DNA from: Epiperipatus broadwayi
Lineage: Eukaryota > Onychophora > Udeonychophora > Euonychophora > Peripatidae
Length of the DNA stretch: 64,000 nucleotides
Direction: 5' to 3'
Assembly: GCA_028023455.1 (NCBI GenBank)
Contig: JAQFVV010000546.1
Span: forward strand, 333,851-397,850
Below are positions 25,151 to 38,043 of this stretch, piece after piece (the first letter of the stretch is position 1; the number at the start of each line of letters is the position of its first letter). Below the pieces are notes generated by a model. It did not search any database, was not told the DNA's origin, and was given only the letters and a program-made list of their open reading frames with translations. Both the position numbers and the translations under genes were made by a program.

Positions 25151-28100
25151 TTAAGTGGAGTAGTTCCATTTTGTTCCAGAATGCATTTGGATGTCTTCTT
25201 TGAATATTATACATAAAGGAGAATCATGCACACCATAGTGAAAATAATGTAAAAGTATTTGCTCAAATATGGGGGTAACTACCTTTAACAAATGATTATA
25301 AGAGTGTTTGAGTGTCACAATTTCTTTATTTGTACAATGATGGCATGAATGAGTGAATATTATCAAATGCAGGGCAGGTAAAAAGAAAATGTTCTTGAGT
25401 CTCAGTCTTTTTATGGCATAACTAGCATATGTCATCTGTAATTATGTGATGCATTCTATATCTATAAAAGTGTAATGTTGGTAGTGCTTCAGGATTTAAT
25501 TTGAGCATGAGATCATAATATTTGGGTTCTAATGAGCAGAATTTGAACTTTTGTGTCAGTTGCCTATTGTTAATATTTAGAATTGGTCTTATATTATTTA
25601 ACACAAAGAAAATAATCTGTTATATATACCATATTTAAATTTATTTTGAGGTGGTGAATAAGAGAAGTTTGGAATGTTGAGAATTAATCAAAGCAAGATT
25701 TTCCAGTATCCATTGACTGGTGGTGGCTTATCTGTTGGGATAATCTTAAAGAACACTTTTATATATGGGAATATATGTGTGCAAGAAAAATGAGATTTAA
25801 TGTCTTTTGAATATTAAAAATATTTATTGAATGTAGTTCAAAACCATTTTATATAAGAGGAGCTTGAATATGTTGTAGTGAAATTTAAACAATTTTTTTC
25901 CCCACAACAACATTCTACATAGTGAATTTATTTTACTAGTAAAAGATTTAGTGCATAGAATTGTTGGAAAATAGTATGTGATTTGAGTCATAACTAATAG
26001 ATTAAACAAGGATACTTTGAAGTACAATTAGAGATAAGATTTTGGAAGTGATTCAATTATATTTTCAATTTTATCTTGTATTTGTCAACAGATTTCAAGG
26101 TTGCTCAGATAGAAGGGAAATCCTATAAAAGAGCTAGATTTTCCTTTAAAATGTGTGTGAAATTGTTCTGTATATATTGATCATGCAGAAGATTTATCCA
26201 TGTTAAACTCCAGCTTGTATTTGTTAGTGTATGAATTAAGAGTTTTAAATAGAATTGGGATCTGTATTTTAAAACTTAAAAAAATTGAGACATCATTCAT
26301 ATAGGCAATACAGGAGATGCTTGCTTTCAGACCAGGTATGTATATGCCCAATAATTCTTTTTCTATCATATTGAGTAAGGGATTGATATAAACAGTAAAA
26401 AAAACACTTAGTGGTGAACCTTGTGAAATTGAACAGTAAGATATAAAAAAGGGTGAATTCTTATCATTAAGTGTAATATGTATTTCTCGACATCATAGAA
26501 GATTGGTGATTAAATATATTAAGGATCTTGGTATTGCTTTGTTTACTAATGCTTCAACAAGAAGTTCAATTGGAATCATAGCAAATGCTGATTTTATATC
26601 CAGTTGGATCACAATTGGACTATATTTTTTATTATTCCTGACAAAATCAATAACTGTTTTGAATAAAAAGACTGCTTGCATTATAGATGAGCCTTTCCTA
26701 GAAAACTGCATTTTAGATAGTATAGGTATAAAATAGGGTTCTAATCTGTCTTTAATAATAAATACCCAGTGGACTCATTGATATGTGCCTTAGACTATTT
26801 AATGACTGTACTAGTAAAATAGGATATAATCCATGTATATGATAGACTTTTTTGTTAGAAAGTCAGCTAGAATACTACTGTGCAGTAAATTTTTTAAATG
26901 CTTAAATACAGAGCAATGTATTTCATGCATTCCTGGGTGACAGGAGTTTGTTGTTGATGCTAGTTTTTGAACAAAATCCTTGGGAGAAAATACTGTTGCT
27001 TCTTCTGCATCATGAAGAAAGAATGGCACAGGATTAAATTTTTTCATCTCTTGAAATTTGGTTTTGAAATGTGTGTAAAAAGATAGCAACATGTTGTAAT
27101 CAGAGATTATTTCTTTTTGTATTTTAATTGCTGTTTATATGCAAATTGATGGCTTTTATCCCAGTACCCAATAAAAATAGTATCTGGACCATGTATGTGT
27201 CTGTCTCAAAAGAATTTTCTCTTTTTTATTGCCAGATATTCTCTGAATTTTTCAGAGACTGATTAATAAAGTTTCTTAAGGGCAATAACATTTGAAAAAC
27301 CTTGTTTATTTTTGTATTGTTTGTGATTCTTCTGTGTGTTTTATCTACAAAAGCTAAAATTCTTGAGGGGGGCAGGGTGGCCTTTATTATGACATCAATT
27401 GTATATGAAATAATGTTAACAAAAGCAATCCATGTTTGTACTGGATCCATTTCTATATCTTGAAGTTTGAAAAGAGAGATATATATTTGTGAGAATTAAT
27501 ATTCTTGGGTTAATCATAGAAGGAGTACTCTAATTGTGTTTCCAATAAATGATACTGATCTGTATATGAAATCATTTTTCAGTTAAACAATAATTTCAAA
27601 ATGTGATGCAATACTGGTGAGTAAAAACCAGGTCAATTAATGATGAAAACCTGCCTTTATTAAATGTGACTGAATTCTGTGAGATAGCCTTCTCCACTCA
27701 ATATGGTTATAGCTAGTAAGTGCAAACATTTTGTGATAAAGCCATTATATGACATGTTTAAGTAACTAAGTAAAAGTAGTGGATGTTATGAGGATGCTAT
27801 TTTGGAGTTTATCATTTAAATAACTTTATTAATTGTTTTATCATTTGGAGATATATAGACAAGTGCTACATTAATGAAATTGTTTATGATATAATGTTAT
27901 AATTAATATGTGTACACTTATATATATATATTATTTATAATTATATATGTGTACACTTATATATATATATTATTTTAAATGAATAGAAAGGAGTAGGTTT
28001 TCATTACCACTACTCATGTGTCTGCTGAGGGTGAGAATGAAGCTTGGGAGAATGCTGAATGTCCTTGGTTATTAAGGTAGTTAGATGAATTAATCTGAGA

Positions 28101-28200
28101 CTCCCTCTAAATTTTGTTTTAAGTAGCCCTAGAAAATGAGACTGTACAATTTTCAAGCCATTTTATTAATTGATAGTTTTTTTTGATGAGTTTAATCCTC
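25151..28200 (-). pseudogene. LINE-A ORF2 remnant (endonuclease-RT)
   Basis: Fragments in correct order: a linker at 27450-27226; SPKDFVQKLASTTNSCHPGM (the NxxHPG segment before the RT) at ~26.95 kb; the RT segment PIVIQLDIKSAFAMIPIELL at ~26.6 kb; CIAYMNDVSIFLSFKIQ at ~26.3 kb, where the usual YMDD reads YMND; FTSKINSLCRMLLWGKK at ~25.9 kb; SLEPKYYDLMLKLNPEALPT at ~25.5 kb; and a worn CHHC-like C-terminal zinc motif at ~25.35 kb. The endonuclease region (27.5-28.2 kb) is too decayed for its motifs to be named. The second catalytic Asp being Asn and many frameshifts make it inactive. Confidence 0.8.
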
Positions 28201-29179
28201 TGATATTTAATAACCCTATTTTGATTATCATTATAGTATTACTCAAAACAAACACATCTGTTGCAGTAACTAGATTGTAATTCTATTTTAGCTTAAATAA
28301 TTTACACAAATTATGACAATGGGTTTTTTTAAGTCTCAAGACTCTACCTCCCTCTTGCAATAATTCTCACAAATTTACTTTTTTATTGGTACTAAGCTCT
28401 TCATCTGAAGTACATTCAATCTAGGTAAGTATCTGTTGAACACATATTTGATTTTCTTATTTTTTTTTATAATTTAAGGTCTGAGACATATCATCTTCAC
28501 TGAATTTAGTCTATAAAGGGCAGGCCAGGTACTAAGTAGTCTATAATATCCTGAAAAGATTTATTAAGAGATGTTGTTGTGGATTGTTTGTGATTCTGGA
28601 AATCATTTTTAATATTTCTTGCTGAGGTGAGTTAATTTTTTGTAATGCTCATTTATCCTTGCCATTTATTAATTGATTTTCTTGTAAAGCTGATTTAGTT
28701 TCATCATTTATTGATTGCACTCCAGAGATATCTTGATCTTCTGCTACATAATCAATTTTATATTGCTAAAACTATTAATATATGGTGTATCTGAACTTAG
28801 TTCAATCCCATATGGCTATTTAAGTAAGATAGCTGGATTGGAAAACATATGGATGTCTGAAAAATTCAGATTTTCTTCTTAATAGTTATACATTAGATAA
28901 TAAGTTGGGTTTATCCTAGTATTTTTAATCTAATTCTTGAATATCCTAGAATTTCACTGACAATGCCAGCAGCAAAAACTGGTCTGGGGTTGGGAATATC
29001 CTGCAAAGCTTGTTAAGAGCTTATTTTGCAAGCTTTATATATAACATAGTCATTAAATAGATTATTTTGTTATATATTATAGTTTATTTATTTGTCAGTT
29101 GAGAAGTGAATTCTGTGTTAATCCCTGATATCTTTCCACATTGATGAGTTGAGGTTTCTCTCATATCACAATGTTTACA

Positions 29180-30082
29180 TTTAAGTTTTGGACATGCATT
29201 TATAATATGCCCTTATTATTTGCAGTGAAAGCATTGCAGCTTAAGTCCATGAATTATTAAAAGCAGCATCATTTCATGATCAGTTATAAGAGTGGAAATA
29301 TCATCTGGGTTTATGTTTTAATTTAGTTAACTTTAAATTAATAACTGTTGCTGTAGATAGGTATAAGAGTTTATTTTAAATATATAGGTTGAAAAGCAAT
29401 AACAACTCCAAATGATTGCATTAATTTATTGAAGTCATTGATTATGTAATTTAGATAAATATTTTTTATTATGTTGATAATAAAGTTTTCTCTATTTTGG
29501 TTAACTTTCACTAAAGAATATTTTTCTAGAGTTTTAATTGTTTTATCAAATTTATCTTTTTCTTTCTTGCTATAGAATTCAATAGCGATGTAGTGAGAAT
29601 TAGGAAGATCCACAATGTGTAACATAGAACCCCATAAATTATTTTTGTACTTATTTTTTCATATAGCAAATCTTTAGCAAATCTATACAGTGAGTAATTT
29701 ATATCTGTAATTGTAAGAATAACAGACCAATCCATAAAGAAACATTTAAAAGACATAAATAAATCCTGTAGGATGGTTTTATTAAAGTTTTCAGAGATTT
29801 TTTTAGATTTTCATTAGTCCAGATCTCTTCTATTGTGTTAACTAGTAATGGGTCCGATTCTGAAATCATATCTAGTTTTATGAGATCATTTATTGTGGAA
29901 CAATGAAATCTTGAGACTGGAGTTAGATTTTTTTCTGAATTCTGATGAATATCTCCTTTTTCTGTTTGAATTCTTTTTTTAATGGATGCTTTGATAGCGT
30001 CAGTGTAAGTATTGCTTGTTGAATTCAAAGAAATCACCACATTTGAGTTAAAAGTAAAACCATTTGCACACAAACTCCTCAT
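29180..30082 (-). pseudogene. LINE-A ORF1 (gag-like) remnant
   Basis: Three overlapping frames align in order to LINE-F ORF1. NTYTDAIKAS matches the N-terminal KSYATVAKT motif. LPNSHYIAIEFYSKKEKDKF matches the PNPRYLTIEF part, and FGVVIAFQPIYLK is nearly identical. Past another break, at ~29260-29190, the zinc knuckle CFHC, GHIINAC can be read with two stops inside, followed by a second Cys pair. In the intact family the protein binds element RNA. At least two frameshifts and several stops are present. Confidence 0.8.
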
Positions 30083-30110
30083 CAGAGGAGTTTTCTTAAG
30101 TGTAGAAAAC

Positions 30111-31300
30111 TATATCTACTAAATATTGAGTTGCCTAAATTCTATGCAGTTTATTTTAAGTAAGAAAATTCTTAGTTCAATTATTACTAAAAATAAATAT
30201 GTCCTACTGATTTTTATGATTACCAAGCCAGCTGGCGCATGCACACCGTATATATATATATATATATTGTAATGGTCGAAAATGTATGTCCATGCAACAA
30301 GGCTTTGAGCAAAAGTACCCCAAATCCAATCATGCCCGAAATACACAGGTCAGGAGTAATTGTGAATTCTAACCTGTTTGCCCATTCTCCAAATTTATAG
30401 CACTACGAACAACATCTACGGTGATACCACATAAATTCATTATTTCTGGGCTCTGTGCTACAACATTTTACATGAGATCTCAGCTGATGATGATGATAAT
30501 GAGATATTGAGTGAACCTGACAGATAATTTAAAAGACATATATAAATATATTAAAAAGATTCGAACACACTGAATTACGTTTATATGTGAATATTTATTA
30601 TAACAAAAGATTAAATGCGATTATATATATATTACCAACTTCACACATATACACTTTCTTTTATTTACAAGCATTTGACAAATCTGAAATCAATTATTTA
30701 CAGATTGAGAGGTATAGATCTAGTGCGATGTATTACAATAAGTATATTTGGAAATCAGATTGTTTCCCTTCATCAATACTACAATCCAAGTAGATATTGC
30801 TGTTTTAGACTAGTTAACATAACATTTTGTTGTTAATCATTCCATTTTAAATCGCAGACATTAAATGAAGAGGGCTTCATGCTCTTTTCTTCTCTAGGCT
30901 TTCTACTCACAATTCATTTTGTTTATTGCTAGTCCAAAACTTATTTATAAGACAAAATAAAGTTGTCTATTCCTTCTGAAAATCATTTTTGTCTCTATAG
31001 TAATGTAAGCAATGCAGTCTAAATTTTTAAACATCGGTTTTTTAAAAAAATATGATATCTTCCTTTTAATTTTAACAAATAATTTTTGTCATTCAGCAAT
31101 AATTTAAACAAAACATAATATCTTTATTAGTGTACATTTATTTAAAACAAACATTTTTATTAACCTTTGATTTTGAATTCTTCTCTGTATTTAGCCATTT
31201 ATAAATCATAGAAAAAGAGGAAAACAATGATGTGTATGTGTGTCACAATATATAAAGTATCATAGTGATTTATATGAGCTAAAATATAATTAGGCAAACA
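30111..31300. other. AT-rich non-coding stretch
   Basis: Holds a short (TA)n near 30250 and a GATGATGATGATAATGA patch near 30490. Small frames near 30119-30346 and 30587-30836 have no recognisable features. Confidence 0.4.
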
Positions 31301-31309
31301 AACAATTAA

Positions 31310-32250
31310 AACTTACCGTTGCAAATTAAAATAAATAAGTTGTAAACTTTATGTGTTAAATTGGAGGATCACAATTTTCTAAATACTTTTCACAAGTAAA
31401 CAGTTTTTTTCAATGCAGAGTTTTATATGTATATTAATTAAAATATATTTTTATGGATTTTATTCATATAAATATTAAAAGTATAATAAAGATTTCCATA
31501 TATTCACTAGATAAACTTCAACAAATGTACAATTAGATAAACAACTAAGTTAAATCTATCCATTGCTGAATATAATTATCCCATTTAGTAATAATAAGTT
31601 TTTGTTTGTCTTACCTGTAAACAGAAAGTGGAACTGCTTTTAGCTTAGTATTTTAGATATTTATATATGCTGTATGTCAGAATACATACTTTATGTGTGT
31701 GAAAGCTGGAATATCATAACTTCCTAAATATTTTTCACATATAAACAAATCCTATCTGTAAAGAATTATATATATAAGTTAGAAGATTTTTCATGAGAAT
31801 TTCTATTTTACCTAGAAAACTCCATTTAAAATGTCATTAATTAAAAAAACATCCAATTAAAACTTGTAATTGAATTGGAATCATACTACCTAGTAATATT
31901 ATCTGATTTTTTTTTTTTTTTTTTTTTTTTTTTCATATGTCATAGCATCGGCCGGGACGCGAACCCACAACCGTCTGCAACCAACTTCTTGCTTGCATGG
32001 CGGCTGCGATACCTCTCGGCTAACAACGATTTGTGTTTAAAATAAAGATCTTTGGCTAATCACGTTTTAGCTAAAATTTACCAGGTAAATTCATAGAAAT
32101 TTTTATTATACTTTCAATGTTTACATCTATAAAGTTCATGAAAACTTTCTAATTGATATATATGACTATTTATAGATGGAATTTGCTTACTGGTGAAAAA
32201 TATTTAGGAAGTTGTGATCTTCCAGTTTTTGCACACACACACACCCACCC
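31310..32250. repeat. Second locus of the AT-rich satellite, partly inverted
   Basis: Units resemble the 11.9-14.85 kb satellite: GTGTGTGAAAGCTGGAATAT and AACTTCCTAAATATTTTTCACA near 31695, a weaker copy near 31365, and an inverted copy near 32195-32240 (GGTGAAAAATATTTAGGAAG). A SINE interrupts it at 31907-32028. The ACCTAGTAATATTATCTG and TTTTAGCTAAAATTTACC landmarks also occur near 14650 and 14730. Confidence 0.55.
31907..32028 (-). mobile_element. tRNA-derived SINE, copy 1 (promoter boxes intact)
   Basis: Minus strand: GTTGTTAGCCGAGAGGTATC carries an A-box, GGGTTCGCGTCCCGG carries a B-box with a closing stem, then CGATGCTATGACATATG and a 27-nt poly(A). The body is only about 95 nt, a tRNA-like head with hardly any tail region. 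Of three copies in the window this is the only one with both boxes. RNA polymerase III could transcribe it, with mobilisation by a LINE that accepts poly(A). A clear target duplication was not found here, unlike copies 2 and 3. Confidence 0.8.
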
Positions 32251-32268
32251 ACACACACACACATATAT

Positions 32269-32335
32269 ATATATAATTAAAATTACCCCAAATCCAAAAT
32301 TGAATTTTGGATTTGGGGTAATTTTAATTATATAT
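32269..32335. repeat. Near-perfect palindrome, 33-bp arms, 1-nt centre
   Basis: The sequence reads outward from G at 32302 with arms AATTTTGGATTTGGGGTAAT and onward, complementary for 33 bp on both sides without mismatch. It is preceded by (CA)n and (TA)n. It could form a hairpin. A frame across it codes for nothing recognisable. Confidence 0.95.
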
Positions 32336-32339
32336 TGAC

Positions 32340-33438
32340 TAGTTTAGCTTTATGCTTGTAATGTTTATATATATGTTTAATTTATAACATCTAGACTACT
32401 AAACTAAAAGATGTTCCAATTTTAACTTCAAGATAATTCACACAAAAAATAAATTTGTGAGATTATGTGATGTCATTTTGCAATGGCTAATTTTAACTGC
32501 TGTGTTTGTAATTACCAGAGCTTCTATCCACACAAGATTGTTGCAACACAAGTATGCATACAATAAGGTGCTATCAGACCCCTCCCACCCTTTTATCTTC
32601 ATGCAGCACAAAGCTACAATAGGCCACTCTTACATCCCTGATAATCCTTGCATGGTATGTAGGGAGCGACGAGAAAAATCAAAGAGGCCTACTTTATTGA
32701 CTCGGATGCTAACTCACTAAACAAAAAAGATACATTTTATGCCATCTCTAAGAAATTTCAAACCTGATTTACATAATTTTGCATCTTTTATGTTAAACAT
32801 TCAGCATCAGAACTGTCTATGCTTTGAAAATGAAGGCCCGGTTCTTTCGAAAGTGCTAGCTACAGTAAGGAAATAAATAGAATTATCAAAGCATTAGAAT
32901 TAAGTGTGGAAATACTATTATTGCAAAATATCAGAATATTACATATATATACCACATATATTTAATAGTTCAATAGTTACAATTACATCTTAAGTGAAGT
33001 TGAAAAAATAAGTGCATGATGATTCATGTTACACTTTCAATGTCGAATTTGCTTTGCAAAAAAAAAACCCCAAATGAATCAATTTTCCATTTGCTTTCTT
33101 CAATTCTTTATCTGACAACTCATAATTAAATTGGAATTAAATATTTATAAATTCTAACACAATATAGATGATAATTTAACTTTACCATGTAGACTTAATT
33201 TTTATTCATTTTACATTGAGAATGTTTATCATTCCAGAGATTGCATATTGTTACCGTTGTCTTAATTTTCATTTATATGATATATTGTTATTTACAAGGA
33301 TAAGAAAAATAAATAAAAATTAGATATACCTTATAACACTACATTTTTAGCCATATTGAAATGTTAACATCTAATTCAGATTAATTTAATGGGAGAAAAA
33401 AAAAGATTATTCAGTTTTCATTTGTAATGCGATTCATT
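32340..33438. other. Non-coding stretch with no recognised gene
   Basis: An 87-codon frame at 32457-32720 (plus) contains CMVCRERREKSKRP but no known domain was recognised. The rest is AT-rich without repeats. Confidence 0.4.
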
Positions 33439-33439
33439 A

Positions 33440-34800
33440 GTAGAGGGCACTGCAGATGATATATTTTTGTGTGCAGAAAAAAGAGAAGATATGGAAGTTA
33501 TGTTGAGGACATGTGCAAGAGTGGGTAAAGAGATGGGGATTAAATTTAGTGAAGAAAAATCAAATATAATGATGGTTAATACTGAGGAAAGAGAAGATGT
33601 AGAATTTTTATTGGGAGATATTAAGTTAAGTGTGGTGAATAGATATAGTTATTTGGGAATTATTTTAAGTAATCAGAAAAATTATTTGGATGAATGGGAG
33701 AAAAAATTGATAAATGAAGCAAAGAAAAGAAAGGGATTGATAAAGAAATTAACAGTATTTTCATATAATAAATATGATGTAGCTAGAATTATATGGAAAG
33801 GAGTTGCAGTAGCAGGGTTAACATATGGTAATGATGCATTATATGTTAGTAAAAAGATATTAGATTATTTAGAAAAAACTCAAAGGGAAGTAGGAAGACA
33901 TGCATTGGATGCAGAAGTATGGACAGCAAGGGAGGCAATTCAAGGAGAAATGGGATGGTCAAGTTTTCATATGAGAGATGCAAAAAGTAAAATGAAAATG
34001 TTTGGTAGATTGCAGTTTATGGATAATAAAAGAATAGCTAAAATAGTATTTAATTGGGTTATGAGTAAAGGGCAGGTAACAAGATGGGTGAGAAAGGTAA
34101 TGCGCTATGCAAAAGATTTGGATAAAGAATTTATATCAGTATATTTGTACAAAAGATGGGATGATTGTGTTAAGAGGATTATTGAGTGTTATAGTAGTAA
34201 GGAATGGGATAAAAGAATAGATTTATTAATAAAGACTAGGGAGTTAGAGAGATGGAGAAATAGTATGGAGAGTAAAAAGAGTTTAAATATATATAGAAAT
34301 AAACAGAATATTAGGTGTGAGTTAATATATGATAATAGTAAGGAAAGTAGTTTATTGTTTAAAGCTCGAACGGGATCTTTAGCTACAAAAGAATATACAT
34401 GTAAATGGAAAAATATGGGTGATTTATTTTGTAAATTATGTAAGGAAGGAATTGAAAATATTAGGCATTTGTTAATTGAATGTAAATGTTTGAAAACAGA
34501 AAGGGTACATATAATGAAGTTGTGGAAAAATAAATATGAAAAGAGTGATTATACAGAAAGTGAATTATTGGTTTTTATGCTAGGTTTGGGAAAAGATAAG
34601 GGGGATTTAGATATAAAGGTTATAGAGTTGACAAAAATTATGTTGTGGAAATGGGATAGAGCAGATTATGGGTAAATTTAGAGTGGGGAATGTAAAAGAA
34701 AGTGGCTAACAGGTTTATCTGGGCTTAATTGCTGAGATATTCTTGACTTCGTTTAAGGAGAAGCCATAATACTTCACATCACATCACATCACATTAGAAA
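33440..34800 (+). mobile_element. 5'-truncated LINE of a second family, (ATCAC)n-like tail
   Basis: Begins inside the reverse transcriptase at its ADD catalytic motif, includes the rest of ORF2 to 34675, then a ~90-bp 3' UTR ending ACTTCACATCACATCACATCACATT, a pentanucleotide-type tail (34768-34793). No AATAAA is seen near the end. The coding strand is poor in C, the reverse of the LINE-C/E/F group, and the protein does not align with theirs, so this is a separate family. Ends were set from the motif and the tail; no target duplication was found. Confidence 0.8.
33443..34675 (+). pseudogene. LINE ORF2 C-terminal half (truncated RT), 410 codons open
   Basis: The frame is open from the RT motif GTADDIFLCA (33446-) to a stop at 34675 with no initiation codon of its own, so it is a truncated pseudogene. 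After ADDIFL come IKFSEEKSNIM (RT palm/thumb), YSYLGIIL, then a long C-terminal domain with CKLCKEGIENIRHLLIEC, a CCHC-type motif, and the final LWKWDRADYG. The rest of the RT and the endonuclease are missing. The intact open frame suggests a fairly recent insertion. The clade (CR1/Jockey-like or another) is undecided. G far exceeds C on this strand. Confidence 0.8.
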
Positions 34801-35601
34801 GGTCATTTCTCCAATGATCATATATATCGTTAATCAAAATTGTGTTAATTCAGCTGAGTATTTTCTCTATTGAAACAACCACCAACAAATGATTAAAATT
34901 AACCACAGTGTTCGTTCAGAGATAATGTTCTATTTTATTTAGCCGAGAATTCCGAATAGATTCTCGATGAAGATATATAAATATTTATTTAAAAAAATGT
35001 ATATTATAATTTTTTAATATTGATTTACTGATTTGTAGAAGTTCTAATGAATAAATTGAACTTTTGTAGATGAGTCATTAAGAAAGAATTATACTTAATG
35101 TCATTCGACGTTTAATATTAAAAAATATTTTAAAATTTTATTTATAAGTTTAATTTGTAATAAAGCATTTTTTCAAAAGAAGCTGAAATTTTTGGCAAAA
35201 ATTAAAAGTTCATTAAAACGGTGAAATACAACTATTTTTTTTTTTAAATACCTGATTTTTTTTCTAAATAAAATCAACAAGTCAAGTTTATTTCTAATTT
35301 ATTGCAGCTAAATTTGCGCGCTAGTTTAAACATTCCTCTATGGTAATTAATATTTATTTTGCGTGTTTTTAATCATTTTAAAAATAACCACTAAAAAATT
35401 TGTCTTTCAAATTTATTTAGATAAATCTGCCTCTGTTTTATCTAAATTAGCATGAAAAATAATTTAACAATCTTGTGTGTTCGCATGAGTGTATAATTAA
35501 AGTAAAATTGTCTATGTCAGAAAATGTTATCCCTTCAATTTAACTGATTTTTTTAAAAAAATAGAAGCTTGTAAATAATTCCTCAACAACTATATTTATA
35601 T
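34801..35601. other. AT-rich non-coding stretch
   Basis: Nothing recognised beyond poly(T) and poly(A) runs. Confidence 0.4.
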
Positions 35602-35706
35602 ATTTGTCTTGCGTTGTTAGCCGAGAGGTATCGCAGCCGCCATGCAAGCAAGTAGTTGGTTGCAGACGCGTCCCGGCCGATGCTATGACACATGGAAAAA
35701 AAAAAA
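35602..35706 (+). mobile_element. tRNA-derived SINE, copy 2, with 13-14-bp target duplication
   Basis: Carries GTTGTTAGCCGAGAGGTATC, GCCGCCATGCAAGCAAG and GTCCCGGCCGATGCTATGAC as in copy 1 (opposite strand) and ends in a run of about 12 A. Direct repeats ACTATATTTATAT at 35589-35601 and 35707-35719 flank it, showing target-primed insertion. A 12-nt deletion relative to copy 1 removes GGGTTCG, the core of the B-box, so this copy should not be transcribed on its own. Confidence 0.9.
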
Positions 35707-35719
35707 ACTATATTTATAT

Positions 35720-37864
35720 TTTTACTGCACCTCCACACACATAGTTATAGAACCATTTGAAAATAAAATTCTTTACATTTCTATATTGGTCATCAATTGG
35801 GTCTTCAAATTAAAATTAAACTTATTTTAAAATAGCATTATGAAGAAATGATTCCGTTTTTGCTATTACATTATAAACTTTCGTAGCATTTTGGTGTTAG
35901 ATATATCAGATCAATTAATTATACTTAAAACATTGTTTATTTATATTGGAAGTTTTAAAATAAAATTATATTTCTACTTTGTTGATTAATATAATACTTA
36001 TGTATATATATATATTTATTAATTATAGTATAAATGGCAGTATAACTATTGGTCTTGTCTTCTGGCCTGGTTTCAAATCCAAATCATATAAAGTTGAAAA
36101 TTTTTTAAAGTTTTAATCAGGCTTAGATTTTTTCCAATAGATGGCTCATAATTAATCCAGATAATCACCTAAAATTGGTCTGTAAATGCATACATAACTA
36201 ACTATACTTAACTTGAGGGCAAGCAAGAATCGAAATCCACTCAGATTCTCATCAATTAAAAATTTTCAAATCTGTCTATCTTTCATTGCATTTTGTTGAA
36301 TAGGTCTTTGTTTTAACTTGATCTCATTAAAGGCTATTTATTCACCTATGTATGGCTGTTTATAAAACTATGCTTTTTATAACAGCAAACAATTTATGTG
36401 AAATATATATAGAGAGAAATCATAAGAAAGACCATTTTCATCTCAGTGGCAATAATGTGAAGAAAACTGTTTGAGCCCTTATGTCAATAATGTGGGATGC
36501 GGTTGAGATTGATAATGCAAAGAAGTGCATCTACTATCCCTCACTTGACTTACAATTTGCTATGAATGCAAGTTTTTATATATTTCTATACAAGCTAGAA
36601 CTCTTCTATATTTTGACAATAGATATACATTCAATAAAATAAATAAATTTTTCAGGGTTATTCAATAATAAGGGTAATTCTATTTTATTAATAAAAATAT
36701 TTCCAAGTATATTTTTCTTACTATAAGAAGAAATCAAAAGTAACACAATCTGTGTTTTAAATCTAAGACTAGCAATTTTAAATATAAAGTTGATTAATGA
36801 TTTATATTAGAGTTATATAAAATAATAAAATAAATGCATGCCATATAGAATGTGTTTATGCATTTTAGGATACGACAATGTAAATAGGATTTTATATATT
36901 ATCTTACCCAATACTTTTATATTTCATATAGCAATAATACAATAATGATGTATTTAATCCAGACAGATTTTATTGTAAGCTAATACCTTAAATTTGACCT
37001 TTATATCTTGAATATAGGTGATGATGTTCTTTTAATAACGACAAAAGAGAAATATTAAAAAATTAACAATTACTTTATTACACAATATAAAATAAATGAT
37101 AAAACGAATAATAACAATAAGACAATTATAGATGTCTAATAAAGATTACTATTTGTTTCCTAAATCTAATTTAAACTTGGGATATGAAAAGTGTGTTATC
37201 AGATAACGTTGCAATGATACTAACATTAAATAGGCATAGGTTGTTTATTATTTTTAAAAAAATCCTCAATTTTACTACTGGGTGATAATAATTATCATCA
37301 TAATCATAAAAGATAAAAGTTTTATAGTCATTCTTAATTATTTTATTTTACTAGCTAATGAATTATTAACCAACCTCACTTAATAATGCTGGAGAGGTTT
37401 TCATTTTTTAAGAGAAGCAAGTACAAATTATACTTTAGAATACCTAGATGATATTTATCACATTGGACATATTTATTTTGTGTCAAGATCCTTTACTAGA
37501 TTCAACTGCAGGCTTAAACATTAGAAGTACTATTCTACTAACAAAATATAACTAGATCATTAGTCCGCCTTGTTACATGCTCTATAAAAGTGAAAAATTA
37601 ATACCAATATGTAATATACCTTACTGATTTACTCATCTACATAAGCATGATTAACTCCAATTTAATTTTGAAGTTGAACCCAACAACTCATAAAACTTAC
37701 AATAATTGCAATATAGCACAGTTTTATATAAGTTTAATAGTTACTTACAATTATACAATCTAAACCTCATATAAATCACATTTAATTCCATTCAATATCT
37801 CTAATAATAATATTAAATAAATATTACTTTTACTTGGCAAAATAATATCTGAGAAACTTTATTA
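35720..37864. other. AT-rich non-coding stretch
   Basis: About 2.1 kb before LINE-C's bordering microsatellite, without recognised gene, RNA or repeat. Confidence 0.45.
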
Positions 37865-38043
37865 CAGTAGTAGCAGTAGCAGTAGCAGTAGTAGTAGTAG
37901 CAGTAGCAGCAGCAGCAGCAGCAGTAGTAGCAGTAGTAGCAGTAGCAGTAGCAGCAGCAGCAGTAGCAGCAGTAGTAGCAGTAGTAGCAGTAGTAGCAGT
38001 AGCAGTAGCAGTAACAGTAACAGTAGCAGCAGCAGCAGCAGTA
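37865..38043 (+). repeat. (AGT/AGC)n microsatellite at the 5' border of LINE-C
   Basis: A mixed AGT, AGC and a few AAC triplet array of about 60 units. LINE-C sequence begins straight after it. No LINE 3' end with AATAAA directly precedes it, so it may be a pre-existing genomic microsatellite used as a target, or the tail of an older lost copy. Confidence 0.9.

Larger units (their letters stand above)
24833..30110 (-). mobile_element. LINE-A: nearly full-length but decayed non-LTR retrotransposon
   Basis: From right to left: gag-like ORF1 (30082 to ~29180), a degenerate inter-ORF and endonuclease part (~29.1-27.5 kb), reverse transcriptase (~27.1-25.8 kb), C-terminal domain (~25.6-25.15 kb), and a 3' UTR ending CAATAAAGTCTTTTTGAAAT plus tail. 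No frame longer than about 130 codons remains, so it is older than LINE-B and -F. Its ORF1 is closest to that of LINE-F, sharing FGxVIAFQPIYLK exactly apart from one residue. The 5' limit near 30110 is only an estimate, as the flank is AT-rich and lacks a microsatellite. Confidence 0.85.

Noticed and set aside
32457-32720. 87-codon frame with CMVCRERREKSKRP as a possible small gene
   Set aside because: No recognisable domain, no exon or promoter context; one pair of cysteines is weak evidence.
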